A stretch of 64,000 nt of DNA from Rahnella bruchi (GCF_003614975.1 NZ_QZWI01000001.1:62001-126000), one strand, 5' to 3'. Positions 46,527 to 56,099 are shown, numbered from the stretch's first letter. Notes: generated by a model not told the origin, from the sequence alone. Translations and numbers: made by a program.

Positions 46527-48107
46527 TTACTGCTTATGCATTTGACCAACGTTGAAGACTTGTTCGAGCATCGGGTTGAAAACAAAGCCTTTTACCTCTT
46601 TGTTCATCGCCACCTGATAGTTTTTCTGGAACAGATAAACGTACGCCGCTTCATCGATAACGATTTTCTGTGCCTGCTGGTAATAGTCGGTGCGCTGTTT
46701 CTGATCGGTGACTGACACCGCTTTTTTCAGCAACGCATCCACGTCCGGGTTGGAGTAGAAGGAACGGTTACCCGGCAGCCCTTTTTTGTCGGACTCGAAC
46801 CAGTAGTTCATGAACATGTACGGGTCGGCGAAATCCGGGCTCCAGTTACCAATCGAGATGTCGTAATCGCCCTGCCCGATGCGGTCGCGCATGGTGGCGT
46901 TAGCCAGTTTTTCCAGCTTCACGCTGATACCTGCCTGACCGAGACTGGCCTGCACGGCAAGCGCGATAGATTCCCAGTTCGGGTCATTATCGGAGTACAG
47001 GAAATCCAGCGTTTTAGGTTTGTCTTTGACTTTGTCCAGGTCTGCTTTGGCCTGAGTCAGATCTAAAGTGTATTGCTTAGCCGTCGGGTCGAAGCCCCAC
47101 ATGCCGTCCGGGATCGGCCCGCGCATCTGCTTGGCATTACCGCCAAGGATGCCTTTCACCATGCCCTGATAATCCACGGCGGAAGAAATCGCGCGGCGTA
47201 AATCCACCTGATTCATCGGCGCTTTAGCGTTATTGAGATACAGATACGTCACGCGTAATGAAGGAAATTCTTCAACGGCGACTTTATCCTCTTTCTTGAG
47301 TGCAGCCAGCTGATCCATCGGCAGAGAATCGGCAATATCCAGATCACCGCGCGACAGTTGCAGCCGGCGGGTGGCGCTTTCACCGATAATTTTCACGGTC
47401 ACACGTTTGAACGCAGGTTTTGCGCCGCTGTAATGCGGGTTCGGTACCAACACCAGTTGCTGACCTTTCTGCCAGCGATCCAGCTTATAAGGGCCGGAAC
47501 CGGCGGTATGACCGGCCAGCCATGCCTTGCCTTCATCGGCAGGGTTTGCTTTAGCAACCGCCGGATTGACGATGCCCGCGCCGTCATTCGCCAGCGTGTA
47601 GAGGAATGGCGCGAAAGGCGTTTTCAGCGTAAAGGTGACAGTCATGGGATCCACTACCGTCACTGTCATATCTTTCGGGAACGCTTCGGACGGACCCTGA
47701 CCAATTTTCATCAGACGCTCGAACGACCATTTCACCGCATCGGCATTGACGTCGGTGCCATCATCAAATTTTGCACCCGGTTTGAGTTTGAAGGTCCAGA
47801 CCAATTGATCCGGTGAGGCCGTCCAGCTTGCCGCCAGGTCACCTTCGACCTGCGTCGAGCCTTTGCCGTCTTCGGTTTTATACTGCACCAGACGCTGATA
47901 AGCCGGATACGTGACCGTCCAGTCGTTGTTATCGATAGTGACCGCCGGATCCAGCGTTTGCGGATCCGCCGCCTTACCGATAACCAGCATGTCTTTCGGC
48001 ACGGCGGCCTGCGTGGCAAAACTTAAGCCTGACAAGGCGAGAAAAATGGCACCGGCGATCTGTGTTTTGGTATTTTTGCGAAACGTGTTGATTGCTGTGT
48101 TGCTCAT
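46527..48107 (-). CDS. ddpA: Dipeptide ABC transporter periplasmic binding protein (DdpA type)
   Basis: 526-residue extracellular solute-binding protein of family 5 (SBP_bac_5). Signal peptide about 1-35 (SNTAINTFRKNTKTQIAGAI..., cleavage near TQA-AVP). The mature part shows VIGKAADPQTLDPAVTIDNN, LVWTFKLKPGAKFDDGTDV (the family's conserved signature), and ISIGNWSPDFADPYMFMNYW. The start at 48107 has AGGAG upstream; the frame to 48149 lacks support. Lies between the dipeptidase and permease genes, matching E. coli ddpXABCDF. A general dipeptide or opine ligand is possible too. Confidence 0.85.
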   Translation of the reverse strand: MSNTAINTFRKNTKTQIAGAIFLALSGLSFATQAAVPKDMLVIGKAADPQTLDPAVTIDNNDWTVTYPAYQRLVQYKTEDGKGSTQVEGDLAASWTASPDQLVWTFKLKPGAKFDDGTDVNADAVKWSFERLMKIGQGPSEAFPKDMTVTVVDPMTVTFTLKTPFAPFLYTLANDGAGIVNPAVAKANPADEGKAWLAGHTAGSGPYKLDRWQKGQQLVLVPNPHYSGAKPAFKRVTVKIIGESATRRLQLSRGDLDIADSLPMDQLAALKKEDKVAVEEFPSLRVTYLYLNNAKAPMNQVDLRRAISSAVDYQGMVKGILGGNAKQMRGPIPDGMWGFDPTAKQYTLDLTQAKADLDKVKDKPKTLDFLYSDNDPNWESIALAVQASLGQAGISVKLEKLANATMRDRIGQGDYDISIGNWSPDFADPYMFMNYWFESDKKGLPGNRSFYSNPDVDALLKKAVSVTDQKQRTDYYQQAQKIVIDEAAYVYLFQKNYQVAMNKEVKGFVFNPMLEQVFNVGQMHKQ

Positions 48108-48152
48108 CGGAGAACTCCTGGCTTTATCAAAGTGGTAAGAGACTTGCAATGA

Positions 48153-48740
48153 TTACGCGGCGTTGACCGGCGGATAGCAGCCGAACCGCTCTTCCAACAA
48201 CGGATACGTTTTGGCATCCGGTAATTCAAAGTGCCACCACTCACTGGTGATCCCCTTAAAGCCACCCGCCGCCATCACGGCGTTGAGCAGCAAACGGTTA
48301 CGCTGGATGTGTGGCGGTAAATCGGGATAAAACGGGTGAGATACTTCAGTCATTTCATCAAACCCCGCGCCCATATCCACCACTTCACCCTGCTCATCCA
48401 GCAGGGTCAGATCCACTGCCACACCACGGCTGTGATGCGACCCGAGTTTGATATCCACGACATAGTCAGGATTTGGAAACGCTGCCCACAAACAGGCCTG
48501 AGCCGCCTGTGGCCGGTAGGCGTCATAAATTTTCAGGGTAAATCCGGCCAGTTTTGCTACCTCGTTACAGCGAACCAGCGCGGCGGCGGCATCAGGGTGT
48601 AACAGGCAGCGGGATTCGCGATAAATCGGCTGACCGGTCAGGTTATCGGCGGTGGCGTATTTCAGGTCGATCACGGCGTCGGGCAATATTTCAGCCAGAT
48701 CCGTCAGCGCGATGTCGGGTGTTTTATGATTGATGGTCAT
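48153..48740 (-). CDS. ddpX: D-Ala-D-Ala dipeptidase, VanX/DdpX family
   Basis: Zinc dipeptidase of 195 residues. The VanX zinc motif SxHxxGxAxD is present as SHHSRGVAVD, and the EWWH motif (catalytic Glu plus zinc His) as TSEWWHFEL. Arg in DAYRPQAAQ corresponds to the substrate-orienting residue. There is no signal peptide, as in E. coli DdpX, so imported dipeptide would be hydrolysed in the cytoplasm. It heads the importer genes, downstream of the RpiR gene by 36 bases. Confidence 0.92.
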   Translation of the reverse strand: MTINHKTPDIALTDLAEILPDAVIDLKYATADNLTGQPIYRESRCLLHPDAAAALVRCNEVAKLAGFTLKIYDAYRPQAAQACLWAAFPNPDYVVDIKLGSHHSRGVAVDLTLLDEQGEVVDMGAGFDEMTEVSHPFYPDLPPHIQRNRLLLNAVMAAGGFKGITSEWWHFELPDAKTYPLLEERFGCYPPVNAA

Positions 48741-48776
48741 GGTTAATGTCTTTGCGTTCCTGTCTTTGCAGTGAAA

Positions 48777-49649
48777 TTACGATTCGAATTGCCCAAGTTG
48801 CTTTTGCAGGATCCGGTTATTGGCCAGTCGCTGTTCGACCTCATTGCCACGCAGTTCAAGCACCGCCGAACACAACAGATTGAAGAGGCAGCTGAGCGGT
48901 GCCATCGAATCCCAGAACTGGCCGGTGTCAGTTTTCACCTGCAATAAATCCACCGGATAATCACGCGCCCACGGGCAGTAAATGTCGGTGATCAGTGCCA
49001 CGTTCAGTCCGCGTTCGCAGGCTGCTTCGCAATAGGTTTGTGCCATTTTCGAATACGCGCGTGTGTCGGTGACGACCAGATAGGGCTGCGCGAATTCGGA
49101 ATTCAGGGATTCGACATACGTGCCTGCCAGGCCGTCGGCGAAATACACTTTTGGCCGTAAATATTCGAGATAACTGGAGAAATTGTTAGCGATGCCGCGC
49201 ACCGACTGAATGCCGAGAATAAATACCGCCTCCGCATCTGCCAGACGGCGGCTGACCGCTGCAAAACTGTCAGTTTGCACCAGCTGATATACGTGATTAA
49301 TGGCTTCAAGCTCGAGCGCCAGTGACTGTTGCAACTTTTCCTGGTGCGGCTGTTTGCTGCGTTCGCGGTAAGCGCCAAGACGGTCGGTGACCACCCACGG
49401 CTGATAAGACGTGCCGCTTTGCAGGCGCAGTGTTTGTTTGAAATGATCCAGATTGCGATAACCAAGGCTGCGCAGATAACGTCCGACGGAAATCCCGCTG
49501 GTCGCGGCGCTGCGAGCAATGCTGTCTGCCGTTTCGAAAGGGATCTGCGACAGATTAGCCAGCAAATAACTGGCAATGCGTTTTCCCGTCGGTGTCTGTC
49601 CGGCGAACGAGGCTTCGAGTTGCTCGATCACATCCTGCGCTGGCTGCAT
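48777..49649 (-). CDS. MurR/RpiR-family transcriptional regulator
   Basis: 290 residues: an N-terminal RpiR helix-turn-helix (about 1-75: QTPTGKRIASYLLANLSQIP, ATSGISVGRYLRSLGYRNLD) and a C-terminal SIS domain (about 125-260: AVFILGIQSVRGIANNFSSY, YLVVTDTRAYSKMAQ). SIS regulators sense sugar phosphates; MurR responds to MurNAc-6-phosphate. It is in the same orientation as and directly upstream of the dipeptidase/importer genes, so it probably regulates them. An inverted repeat (49690-49707) lies just upstream. Confidence 0.86.
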   Translation of the reverse strand: MQPAQDVIEQLEASFAGQTPTGKRIASYLLANLSQIPFETADSIARSAATSGISVGRYLRSLGYRNLDHFKQTLRLQSGTSYQPWVVTDRLGAYRERSKQPHQEKLQQSLALELEAINHVYQLVQTDSFAAVSRRLADAEAVFILGIQSVRGIANNFSSYLEYLRPKVYFADGLAGTYVESLNSEFAQPYLVVTDTRAYSKMAQTYCEAACERGLNVALITDIYCPWARDYPVDLLQVKTDTGQFWDSMAPLSCLFNLLCSAVLELRGNEVEQRLANNRILQKQLGQFES

Positions 49650-49689
49650 CGGTTAATCCTCTGTTGCTTCATTGTCAAAAAACTAGTCG

Positions 49690-49707
49690 TTGTTAGTAAA
49701 ATAACAA
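49690..49707. promoter_or_regulatory. Inverted repeat upstream of the RpiR gene
   Basis: TTGTTA-GTAAAA-TAACAA, a perfect 6+6+6 inverted repeat, 41-58 bases before the regulator start; a plausible autoregulatory operator for the RpiR protein. The rest of 49708-49938 shows no gene. Confidence 0.45.
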
Positions 49708-49938
49708 TGCACGGGGTGTGCCAATTCCCATAAATGAGTGAAATTTGTGCAGCAGATCTGAATTTATGACGATTTTATGGCAGGTTGCTGGCAAAAAACT
49801 TGCTAATGAACGGCCAAAATCAAACTTGCCGGCAACGACTGCACAACAATCAGGCAACTTGTGTTTGCTTTTAGTGCAATCAGCCAGTGAAATGGCGTGA
49901 GGAGAGGAACATCTGGCAGAGGTTCTAATCATTTTGCC

Positions 49939-49964
49939 TTAATACTCAACAAGTTGAATATTAA
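49939..49964. other. Long inverted repeat upstream of tRNA-Asn
   Basis: TTAATACTCAAC-AA-GTTGAATATTAA: two 12-base arms with one mismatch and a two-base centre, 34 bases before the tRNA-Asn -35 box. It is too tight for a typical terminator loop; a protein-binding site is more likely. Confidence 0.5.
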
Positions 49965-49997
49965 GACAGCAGTCGGACAACTTTTTGCGTTAACCCT

Positions 49998-50026
49998 TTG
50001 ACATGCTTCGGGGCAGTCGTTATTAT
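49998..50026 (+). promoter_or_regulatory. Sigma-70 promoter of tRNA-Asn
   Basis: -35 TTGACA (49998-50003, consensus), 17-base spacer, -10 TATTAT (50021-50026), and a GC-rich discriminator CGCCCCG. Confidence 0.92.
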
Positions 50027-50044
50027 TCGCCCCGTTCAAACGAT

Positions 50045-50120
50045 TCCTCTGTAGTTCAGTCGGTAGAACGGCGGACTGTTAATCCGTATGTCACTGGTTC
50101 GAGTCCAGTCAGAGGAGCCA
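50045..50120 (+). tRNA. tRNA-Asn(GTT)
   Basis: 76 bases including CCA, apparently identical to E. coli tRNA-Asn. Acceptor TCCTCTG/CAGAGGA, anticodon GTT in ACTGTTAAT, T-loop GTTCGAG. Single gene with its own strong promoter and terminator. Confidence 0.98.
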
Positions 50121-50126
50121 TATTAG

Positions 50127-50166
50127 AAAAGCCCGCTTAAGGAAACTTAAGCGGGCTTTTTGCTTT
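50127..50166 (+). terminator. Terminator of tRNA-Asn
   Basis: Stem GCCCGCTTAAG/CTTAAGCGGGC (50131-50141 with 50146-50156), GAAA tetraloop, A4 before and T5GCTTTT after. Confidence 0.95.
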
Positions 50167-50206
50167 TCTGATTATGTGCCGAAATCGTGCAGGTCAGGCG
50201 TTGTTG

Positions 50207-50383
50207 TTACATCGCAAACCCAAAATGACTGCCATCCGGCAAATCGATTTCCAGACGTAACTTGCCACCCGCGGCTTCAACATAACGTTTCAGGGTGGAC
50301 AATTTCAGGTCACGATCGGACTTTTCCATTCCGGCAACGTCAGGTTTTACCGATGCCAGTAACTGTTCAAGGGTTCTGCTCAT
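50207..50383 (-). pseudogene. Remnant of an XRE-type antitoxin with the helix-turn-helix deleted
   Basis: 58-residue frame, MSRTLEQLLASVKPDVAGME followed by KSDRDLKLSTLKRYVEAAGG and ending DLPDGSHFGFAM. Both ends match the HigA/XRE-type antitoxin family (RTLEQLL at the start; GxDLKLSTLKRYVEAxGGKLRL...LPDGSHxGF at the end), but the roughly 35-40 residue helix-turn-helix between them is gone, in frame. DNA binding should be lost. No toxin-like frame is present in the 140 bases upstream. ATG at 50383 has AAGGA nine bases upstream; it could still be expressed as a small protein. Confidence 0.72.
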
Positions 50384-50522
50384 TAAGGACATTCCTTTTC
50401 TTTATCATATTCAGGTGACGGGTATATTCACTGTATCTGCGTAAAGTATGGATAATGCAGGCCCTTTGTCTTGTAAGACAATCACCAGAGCCAGCACGTT
50501 CGTCTGTTCAACATCAGCTTTT

Positions 50523-51179
50523 TTAATGACGCTTATCGACGCGCGCCACAACGCGATCTCCCAGCCACTGAATGCCGCACACCATCACAATCAGTACGAC
50601 GATCACTTCAATCATCACCACCGTTTCAAAACGCTGATAACCGTAGCGGATCGCCAGGTCGCCCAGACCGCCTGCACCGATTGCACCCGCCATCGCCGAA
50701 GCACCAATCAGCGCCACCAGCGTGACGACAAATCCGGACAATATCCCCGGCAACGCTTCGGGGATCAGCACGTCCCAGACAATGCGCAGTTTGCTGGCAC
50801 CCATTGCACGAACGGCGTCAATCAGGCCGCGATCGACATCACGCAACGAGACTTCCGCCACACGGGCAAAATACGGTGTTGCCGTTATAGACAGCGGCAC
50901 AATCGCCGCCCAGGTACCGAGTGACGTACCGACCAGAAAACGGGTAACCGGGATCAGCGCCACCAGCAAAATGATAAACGGCAGCGACCGGAAACCGTTA
51001 ATAACCAGACCGAGCGAACGATTAACCCAGCGGTTTTCGGCAATTCCTCCGGAGCTGCTCATCACCAGAATCAGCCCCAGCGGCAAACCGGCAATCAGAG
51101 AAAACAGGCCGGAAATCGCCGTCATCAGCAACGTTTCTTCGATGGCGTTAATCAGCAAATCAATCATTACCGGAGACAT
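50523..51179 (-). CDS. Methionine-type ABC transporter permease (MetI-like)
   Basis: 218-residue permease with five membrane segments, the size of MetI. The ATPase-contact loop reads [24 protein letters not shown], and the C-terminal [21 protein letters not shown] block ([21 protein letters not shown]) is diagnostic of MetI. Its start overlaps the ATPase gene by 20 bases; the ATG at 51167 (MIDLLINAI) is an alternative start. Last gene of the unit; no clear terminator follows. Confidence 0.88.
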   Translation of the reverse strand: MSPVMIDLLINAIEETLLMTAISGLFSLIAGLPLGLILVMSSSGGIAENRWVNRSLGLVINGFRSLPFIILLVALIPVTRFLVGTSLGTWAAIVPLSITATPYFARVAEVSLRDVDRGLIDAVRAMGASKLRIVWDVLIPEALPGILSGFVVTLVALIGASAMAGAIGAGGLGDLAIRYGYQRFETVVMIEVIVVLIVMVCGIQWLGDRVVARVDKRH

Positions 51180-52314
51180 AACCTGTCAGCTCCACGTTGG
51201 CCTGGTGCTGTTGCAGCCAGTCTAAAACAACCTGCTCGGATACCCTGTCGTTCACCGGCACTGAGAAGAAGAAACGCACGACGGCGTAATGCTGAATATG
51301 ATCCACCCCGCCCTGAATCAGGCGGAATTTACCCGGTAATGACGTTGCCATCTGCGTGAGGATTTCGCCCTGCCTGCCCTGCCCGGCATATTGAACGCTG
51401 TAAATCGCCTCGCCCTGACGTACCGGTGACAGACGTTCAGCCAGCGATTCAGGCAGTTGTGGCAATAAACCCTGCAACAACGTACGGGTCAGCGGGGATT
51501 GCGGATGCGCAAACACCTGCCACACCGGCCCTTCTTCGACAATTTCGCCGACATTAATCACCGCCACGCGATGGGCGATTTTTTTGATCACTTCCATCTC
51601 ATGGGTGATCAGTAAAATAGTGATACCGAGTTTCTGATTGAGGGATTGCAGCAGCGCCAGAATTGAACGGGTGGTTTCAGGATCCAGCGCTGACGTGGCT
51701 TCATCGCAAAGTAAAAGCGCGGGATTCGCCGCCAGAGCACGGGCAATACCGACGCGCTGTTTCTGGCCGCCGGACAAAGCCGCCGGATAGTTTTTAGCTT
51801 TATCCTCAAGGCCGACCAGCGCCAGCAGTTCGGCGACACGCGCCTGACGCCGTGCCTTGTCGTAACCGGCAATTTTCAGCGGCAGCGCGACATTTTGCTC
51901 AACGGTTTTAGCCGAAAGCAAATTGAAATGCTGAAACACCATCCCGACGCGACTACGCACCGCCTGCAACGCTTTTTCACTGAGGCCGGTGATCGCACGC
52001 CCTTCTATTTCAATCACGCCTTCATCGGGCTGTTCGAGACCGTTGAGGCAGCGGATCAGCGTCGATTTCCCGGCGCCGCTGCGCCCGATAATGCCGAGGA
52101 TTTCGCCCCGCCTTACCGTCAGCGAGACATCTTTCAGTGCCTGCGTCGTGCCAAACTGGCGGCTGACACGGTGCAGGCGTACAACGTTCTCCGTACCGTC
52201 TTGTGCCACATCATTGCCGGTATGTGCGAACTGCCCGGCGTTAACCGGGCGGACAAAGTGATTATCTGAAGGCGTCGCGGTAAATTGCGCGCCGGTTTCA
52301 GAGAGGATCGTCAT
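51160..52314 (-). CDS. Methionine-type ABC transporter ATPase (MetN-like, NIL domain)
   Basis: 384-residue ATPase. Walker [11 protein letters not shown], signature [15 protein letters not shown], Walker [12 protein letters not shown], and a C-terminal NIL domain (about 300-384) that in MetN senses cytoplasmic methionine. An N-terminal extension of about 45 residues (before [13 protein letters not shown]) makes it longer than E. coli MetN (343). Gene order here is Q-N-I, unlike E. coli metNIQ. Substrate may be methionine or another NlpA-family ligand. Confidence 0.88.
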   Translation of the reverse strand: MTILSETGAQFTATPSDNHFVRPVNAGQFAHTGNDVAQDGTENVVRLHRVSRQFGTTQALKDVSLTVRRGEILGIIGRSGAGKSTLIRCLNGLEQPDEGVIEIEGRAITGLSEKALQAVRSRVGMVFQHFNLLSAKTVEQNVALPLKIAGYDKARRQARVAELLALVGLEDKAKNYPAALSGGQKQRVGIARALAANPALLLCDEATSALDPETTRSILALLQSLNQKLGITILLITHEMEVIKKIAHRVAVINVGEIVEEGPVWQVFAHPQSPLTRTLLQGLLPQLPESLAERLSPVRQGEAIYSVQYAGQGRQGEILTQMATSLPGKFRLIQGGVDHIQHYAVVRFFFSVPVNDRVSEQVVLDWLQQHQANVELTGYVSGND

Positions 52315-52325
52315 GCTTTACATCC

Positions 52326-53168
52326 TTACCAGGCCGTCACGCCGGTGCCTTTATAAACCTTATCAAACTCCTGTTTGACGGCATCATTCTGGTAAGAACT
52401 GACCAGCGTTTTCACCCACGGTGCATTCACGTTTTCTGTTTTCACTGCGATGAAGTTGTTGTATGGATTGCCTTTTACCGGTTCCTGCGCGATGCGATCC
52501 GCAGGCGTCAGGCCACTTTTCAGCGCCCAGTCGGTGTTCACAATGGCCGCGTCTAAATCAGGAACGGAACGGCCAATAATGCCGGAATCCAGTTCTTTGA
52601 TGGTCACGTGGCGCGGGTTCTCGGCGATATCTGCCGTTGTCGCGAAAATGCCGGCACCGGGTTTGAGTTTAATCACGCCGGATTGCTGTAGCAGGATCAG
52701 ACCACGCGCTTCGTTCGACGGATCGTTAGGTACACCAATCACCGCGCCTTCTTTCAGTTCGTCGGCTGATTTTACTTTTTTGGAATACAAACCGATTGGC
52801 CACACGGCGGTATCGCCCACGCGCACAATATTGTAGTGATTCACTTTGATCTGATTATCGAGGAATGGCTGATGCTGAAAGGCATTGGCATCCACTTCAC
52901 CGTTTTGCAACGCTTCGTTAGGCTGATTGTAATCGTTGAAAATAACCGGTTTCACAGTCAGCCCTTTGGCGGCTGCCTGTTTGACCACTTCGCGCCAGAC
53001 ATCTTCATCTTCCCCGCTGATAATGCCGACTTTAATGGTGGTTTTATCTGCGGCATGTGCCGCGCTCAGCGGTGCCAGAACACTGCCGGAAAGGATGGCG
53101 ACGGATGTCGCGGCCAGTAAAAATGCACGGTTAATTCGGGTCTTAGATTGGTTAAAAGTCTTGCGCAT
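52326..53168 (-). CDS. MetQ/NlpA-family binding protein, secreted not lipidated
   Basis: 280-residue periplasmic binding protein of the Lipoprotein_9 (MetQ/NlpA) family: KVGIISGEDEDVWREVVKQA at the start of the mature part, EVDANAFQHQPFLD and GVPNDPSNEARGLILLQ. The signal peptide (about 1-40) ends AAHA-ADKT with no lipobox; in fact the protein contains no cysteine at all, so it must be freely periplasmic, unlike MetQ. It leads the Q-N-I operon. Ligand unknown. Confidence 0.88.
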   Translation of the reverse strand: MRKTFNQSKTRINRAFLLAATSVAILSGSVLAPLSAAHAADKTTIKVGIISGEDEDVWREVVKQAAAKGLTVKPVIFNDYNQPNEALQNGEVDANAFQHQPFLDNQIKVNHYNIVRVGDTAVWPIGLYSKKVKSADELKEGAVIGVPNDPSNEARGLILLQQSGVIKLKPGAGIFATTADIAENPRHVTIKELDSGIIGRSVPDLDAAIVNTDWALKSGLTPADRIAQEPVKGNPYNNFIAVKTENVNAPWVKTLVSSYQNDAVKQEFDKVYKGTGVTAW

Positions 53169-53360
53169 AAAGTATCCCCAAAAGCATGATGAGAGGCCTG
53201 CACACGGCTGTGTTTCAGTGCAGGATTTTGGCGAGTATACCCAGCGGCATATTTCTATATAATATTGTTTTAATGAAAGTTATTTCGAAAATGAATAACT
53301 GAATTGGGATAGTAAATCGATAAAAAAGCTAAGGCTTTTACGGGGAGAAAATAGCCCATA

Positions 53361-53385
53361 AAAAAAACCCGCCGGAGCGGGTTTT
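53361..53385. terminator. Bidirectional terminator next to opgB
   Basis: Stem AAAACCCGC/GCGGGTTTT (53364-53372 with 53377-53385), CGGA loop. An A7 run on the + strand gives a T-tract for opgB on the - strand. Confidence 0.9.
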
Positions 53386-53414
53386 CATGTACAGCAGCGT
53401 ATAAACAGCGCGTT

Positions 53415-55724
53415 TTAAGATTGCGGTTCTTGTACCGGTTGGACTTCCAGAGACACCATCCCGATGCCCAGTTTACGTGGCTGGAAGCCGCCGCTGGTGC
53501 CTTCGGTTGGTTCGGTCGGTGCAGGCGGTGTGATAACAATGCTTTGCGCCGCTTCAGGGTTAGTGAATTGCACTTTCACAATACCGTCCTGATCGCCGAA
53601 GGTGACAAACTGTTCCTGATCGCCCACGCGGACGGAGACCGGTTTATCGATGTTATTACCATAAGCACGCGCGCGGATCACCACATCAAAGGTGGTTGGC
53701 AGCGGTTTGACGTAATCGATTTTCACCGATGGCGCCAGATTCGCATCCGACCAGCGCCCCCAGTTTTCCACCGCAGATACACCGGTAATCGCTTTCACCT
53801 GCTCGGGTAAACCCGGCACCATAAAGGCGATGGCCGGTGACTGATATCGGGTCGCTTCATCGTCAATGTTCAGGGTTTTCAGCGTCTGCTGGTAAATCGC
53901 ATTACTGCCCGAGGTGTCTTTGGCGAAATCAACCTTACCTTTGAAGATATCGCCGGTCGCCTGCACGATAGAAGGTTTCGCCCCCAGGTTACCGGATGCC
54001 ACGCAAAGACCGGTATTCAGCGAAAGCTCCGGTGCCCACACGCGCCCCATTTCGTAGCATTTATCCACCCAGACAAAGTTATCGCTGGTCGCGAGTCCGG
54101 CCAGCTGTTTTTTCAGCGGCGTGGAGAGATAAACATCGAACATCGGTTCAATTTTGTCGCCGGTCACTTTCAGAATAAACGGCGTTTTGATGGTCATACC
54201 GGAGAACGTGAAACTGCTGTCTTTATTGTTCACGGTATAATTTTTAATACTGTTCGGGAAGCCCCACTGCTTGATGACGGCCGGTTTCCAGGCATTCACT
54301 TTGTCATCAATATTGAGGAATTGTGCGGTCATTGATGTGGCTGAAATCCCGCTGCGCCCCAGACCGATATAGTTGTCGCCACCCATGATATCGAGCACGG
54401 TCGCACCGTTATCAATGGTGCTGCGCTTGGCCGCATTCAGTTCACTCACCGAATGACGCCCGTCAATCACGAAGAAAAGATCTTTACGGTTCTGTTTAGT
54501 CAGAATGTTATAAGCCGTGTTGTTCATCGCCAGGTGATCGGAAGACACCACGATAATGGTGTTATCGAAATAACCGGATTTTTTAATTTTATCGATAAAG
54601 GCCGCAATCAGTTCCTGACTACAGGACACCGCGCTCAGCGACTGATTAGCCTTGCCGTTAACTTTATATTCGTTGCGGGTACAACCGCGTGAAATAAAGC
54701 CATCCGGATGATGCGTATCCACGGTCAGCGTGAACAGTGAGAAAGGTTTGCCTTCCTTACTCAGCGTAACGAATTTTTTGTAGACCTCGTCCAGCAACGT
54801 GTCGTCATACCAGCCCCAGTCATTTTTATAAGTCGGGTCAGCGACGGTCGGACGCAGTTCGTTGTAACCGTAAAGATGGTCGAAGCCGTGAGATTTCAGG
54901 AAGGTGCCTTTACCGGCGAATGCCAGTTCTGCGCCCTGATAGAAATAGTTGGTGTAACCTGCACCTTTGAGCACATCACCAATACAGACGTTTTCCGGAT
55001 AGAACGTCGCCAGCGCGCTCGAAGCGTTGCCATCGAAAGGCGCAAACAGCGGAATACCACATTGCGAGGCAACCATACCGGCGATGGTATAACCGGTGCC
55101 TGGTACCTGTTTCGTGTTGGTAAAATCAATACTCTGCGCTTTGTGCTCGCTTAACTGAGTCGTTAGCCCCGGAAAGACTTTGTCATCAAAATAGGTGCGT
55201 TCGAGACTTTCGCCATAGATATAAACCAGATTCGGCTTTTTCGCGCCTTTAACGATTTTTTCCGGCACTTTGTAATAAGTATCGAAATCAGCGCCATTAC
55301 CGGAAATCTGTGTTTTGACCAGACGGGAAATATTCTGGAAGGCCTGAGTTGAACCCACCGAGAAAACCGCCAGCACGACGGCCAGCACGCTGTACATCAC
55401 GCTGCTGTTTGTGGCCCGGCGCTGTTTTAATCCCCAGGCGAGCAGTGCGAAAACGGCAATCAATCCGCTCAGTAACCCTATGAATGGCAGGATGTATTTA
55501 TTCAGACCGGCACCTTTCAGGCTGCTGGTGACGGTATACAACACCGCATCCGTGATGCCTTCGCCGGTGAAGTAATTACTGCCAATCAGAATGACATTCA
55601 GGATGACGTAGAGGCCGAGGAAAAACAGCACCAGCGAAAACCAGACACGGCTGGCCGACGCACGGGTGACGTATAAGAAAATTGAGGAAAGAAATAAAAT
55701 AAATGAAATTATCTCAGAAGCCAT
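53415..55724 (-). CDS. opgB: Phosphoglycerol transferase I (OpgB/MdoB)
   Basis: 769-residue inner-membrane enzyme (E. coli: 763) that transfers phosphoglycerol from phosphatidylglycerol to periplasmic osmoregulated glucans. Four N-terminal membrane segments span about residues 1-135 (MASEIISFILFLSSIFLYVT first). A periplasmic alkaline-phosphatase/sulfatase-type domain follows (LVYIYGESLERTYFD, TVDTHHPDGFISRGC, VVSSDHLAMNN). The C-terminal domain ends with a proline-rich tail (PPAPTEPTEG). Confidence 0.96.
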   Translation of the reverse strand: MASEIISFILFLSSIFLYVTRASASRVWFSLVLFFLGLYVILNVILIGSNYFTGEGITDAVLYTVTSSLKGAGLNKYILPFIGLLSGLIAVFALLAWGLKQRRATNSSVMYSVLAVVLAVFSVGSTQAFQNISRLVKTQISGNGADFDTYYKVPEKIVKGAKKPNLVYIYGESLERTYFDDKVFPGLTTQLSEHKAQSIDFTNTKQVPGTGYTIAGMVASQCGIPLFAPFDGNASSALATFYPENVCIGDVLKGAGYTNYFYQGAELAFAGKGTFLKSHGFDHLYGYNELRPTVADPTYKNDWGWYDDTLLDEVYKKFVTLSKEGKPFSLFTLTVDTHHPDGFISRGCTRNEYKVNGKANQSLSAVSCSQELIAAFIDKIKKSGYFDNTIIVVSSDHLAMNNTAYNILTKQNRKDLFFVIDGRHSVSELNAAKRSTIDNGATVLDIMGGDNYIGLGRSGISATSMTAQFLNIDDKVNAWKPAVIKQWGFPNSIKNYTVNNKDSSFTFSGMTIKTPFILKVTGDKIEPMFDVYLSTPLKKQLAGLATSDNFVWVDKCYEMGRVWAPELSLNTGLCVASGNLGAKPSIVQATGDIFKGKVDFAKDTSGSNAIYQQTLKTLNIDDEATRYQSPAIAFMVPGLPEQVKAITGVSAVENWGRWSDANLAPSVKIDYVKPLPTTFDVVIRARAYGNNIDKPVSVRVGDQEQFVTFGDQDGIVKVQFTNPEAAQSIVITPPAPTEPTEGTSGGFQPRKLGIGMVSLEVQPVQEPQS

Positions 55725-56099
55725 TTCAGCACCCTGTCTGATTAAAACAATAAACTCTGCGACCCTTCTCTGCCGCTTTACGGGCAGCGCCGAGGGTTCA
55801 ACTCACTGAGCGAATGACTGACTGGTCTTTCACTTCATCCCTGAGACAGGAAAATGTCATGCCAAAAACGGATAGCGCTATTTAGCGGGTTGCCCTGTGC
55901 GGGGTCAACGCCTAAACACTGCGTCATGTCACTGATTTATCCTAAAAAACTGACTTTTTACAAATTACTGACGGTTAATGCCGGATGATAACGCAGAACT
56001 TTAACAGCACCGTCACTTTTCGGTAAGAATTGCATGATAGCGGAATAGTATGAGCGAAATGTGGAGGGAGATGCAAAATTGAGAAAGAAATTTGTGGAG
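55725..56099. other. Intergenic region upstream of opgB
   Basis: About 375 bases with no coding frame and no RNA gene I can recognise. It should contain the opgB promoter; I cannot place it with confidence. Confidence 0.4.
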
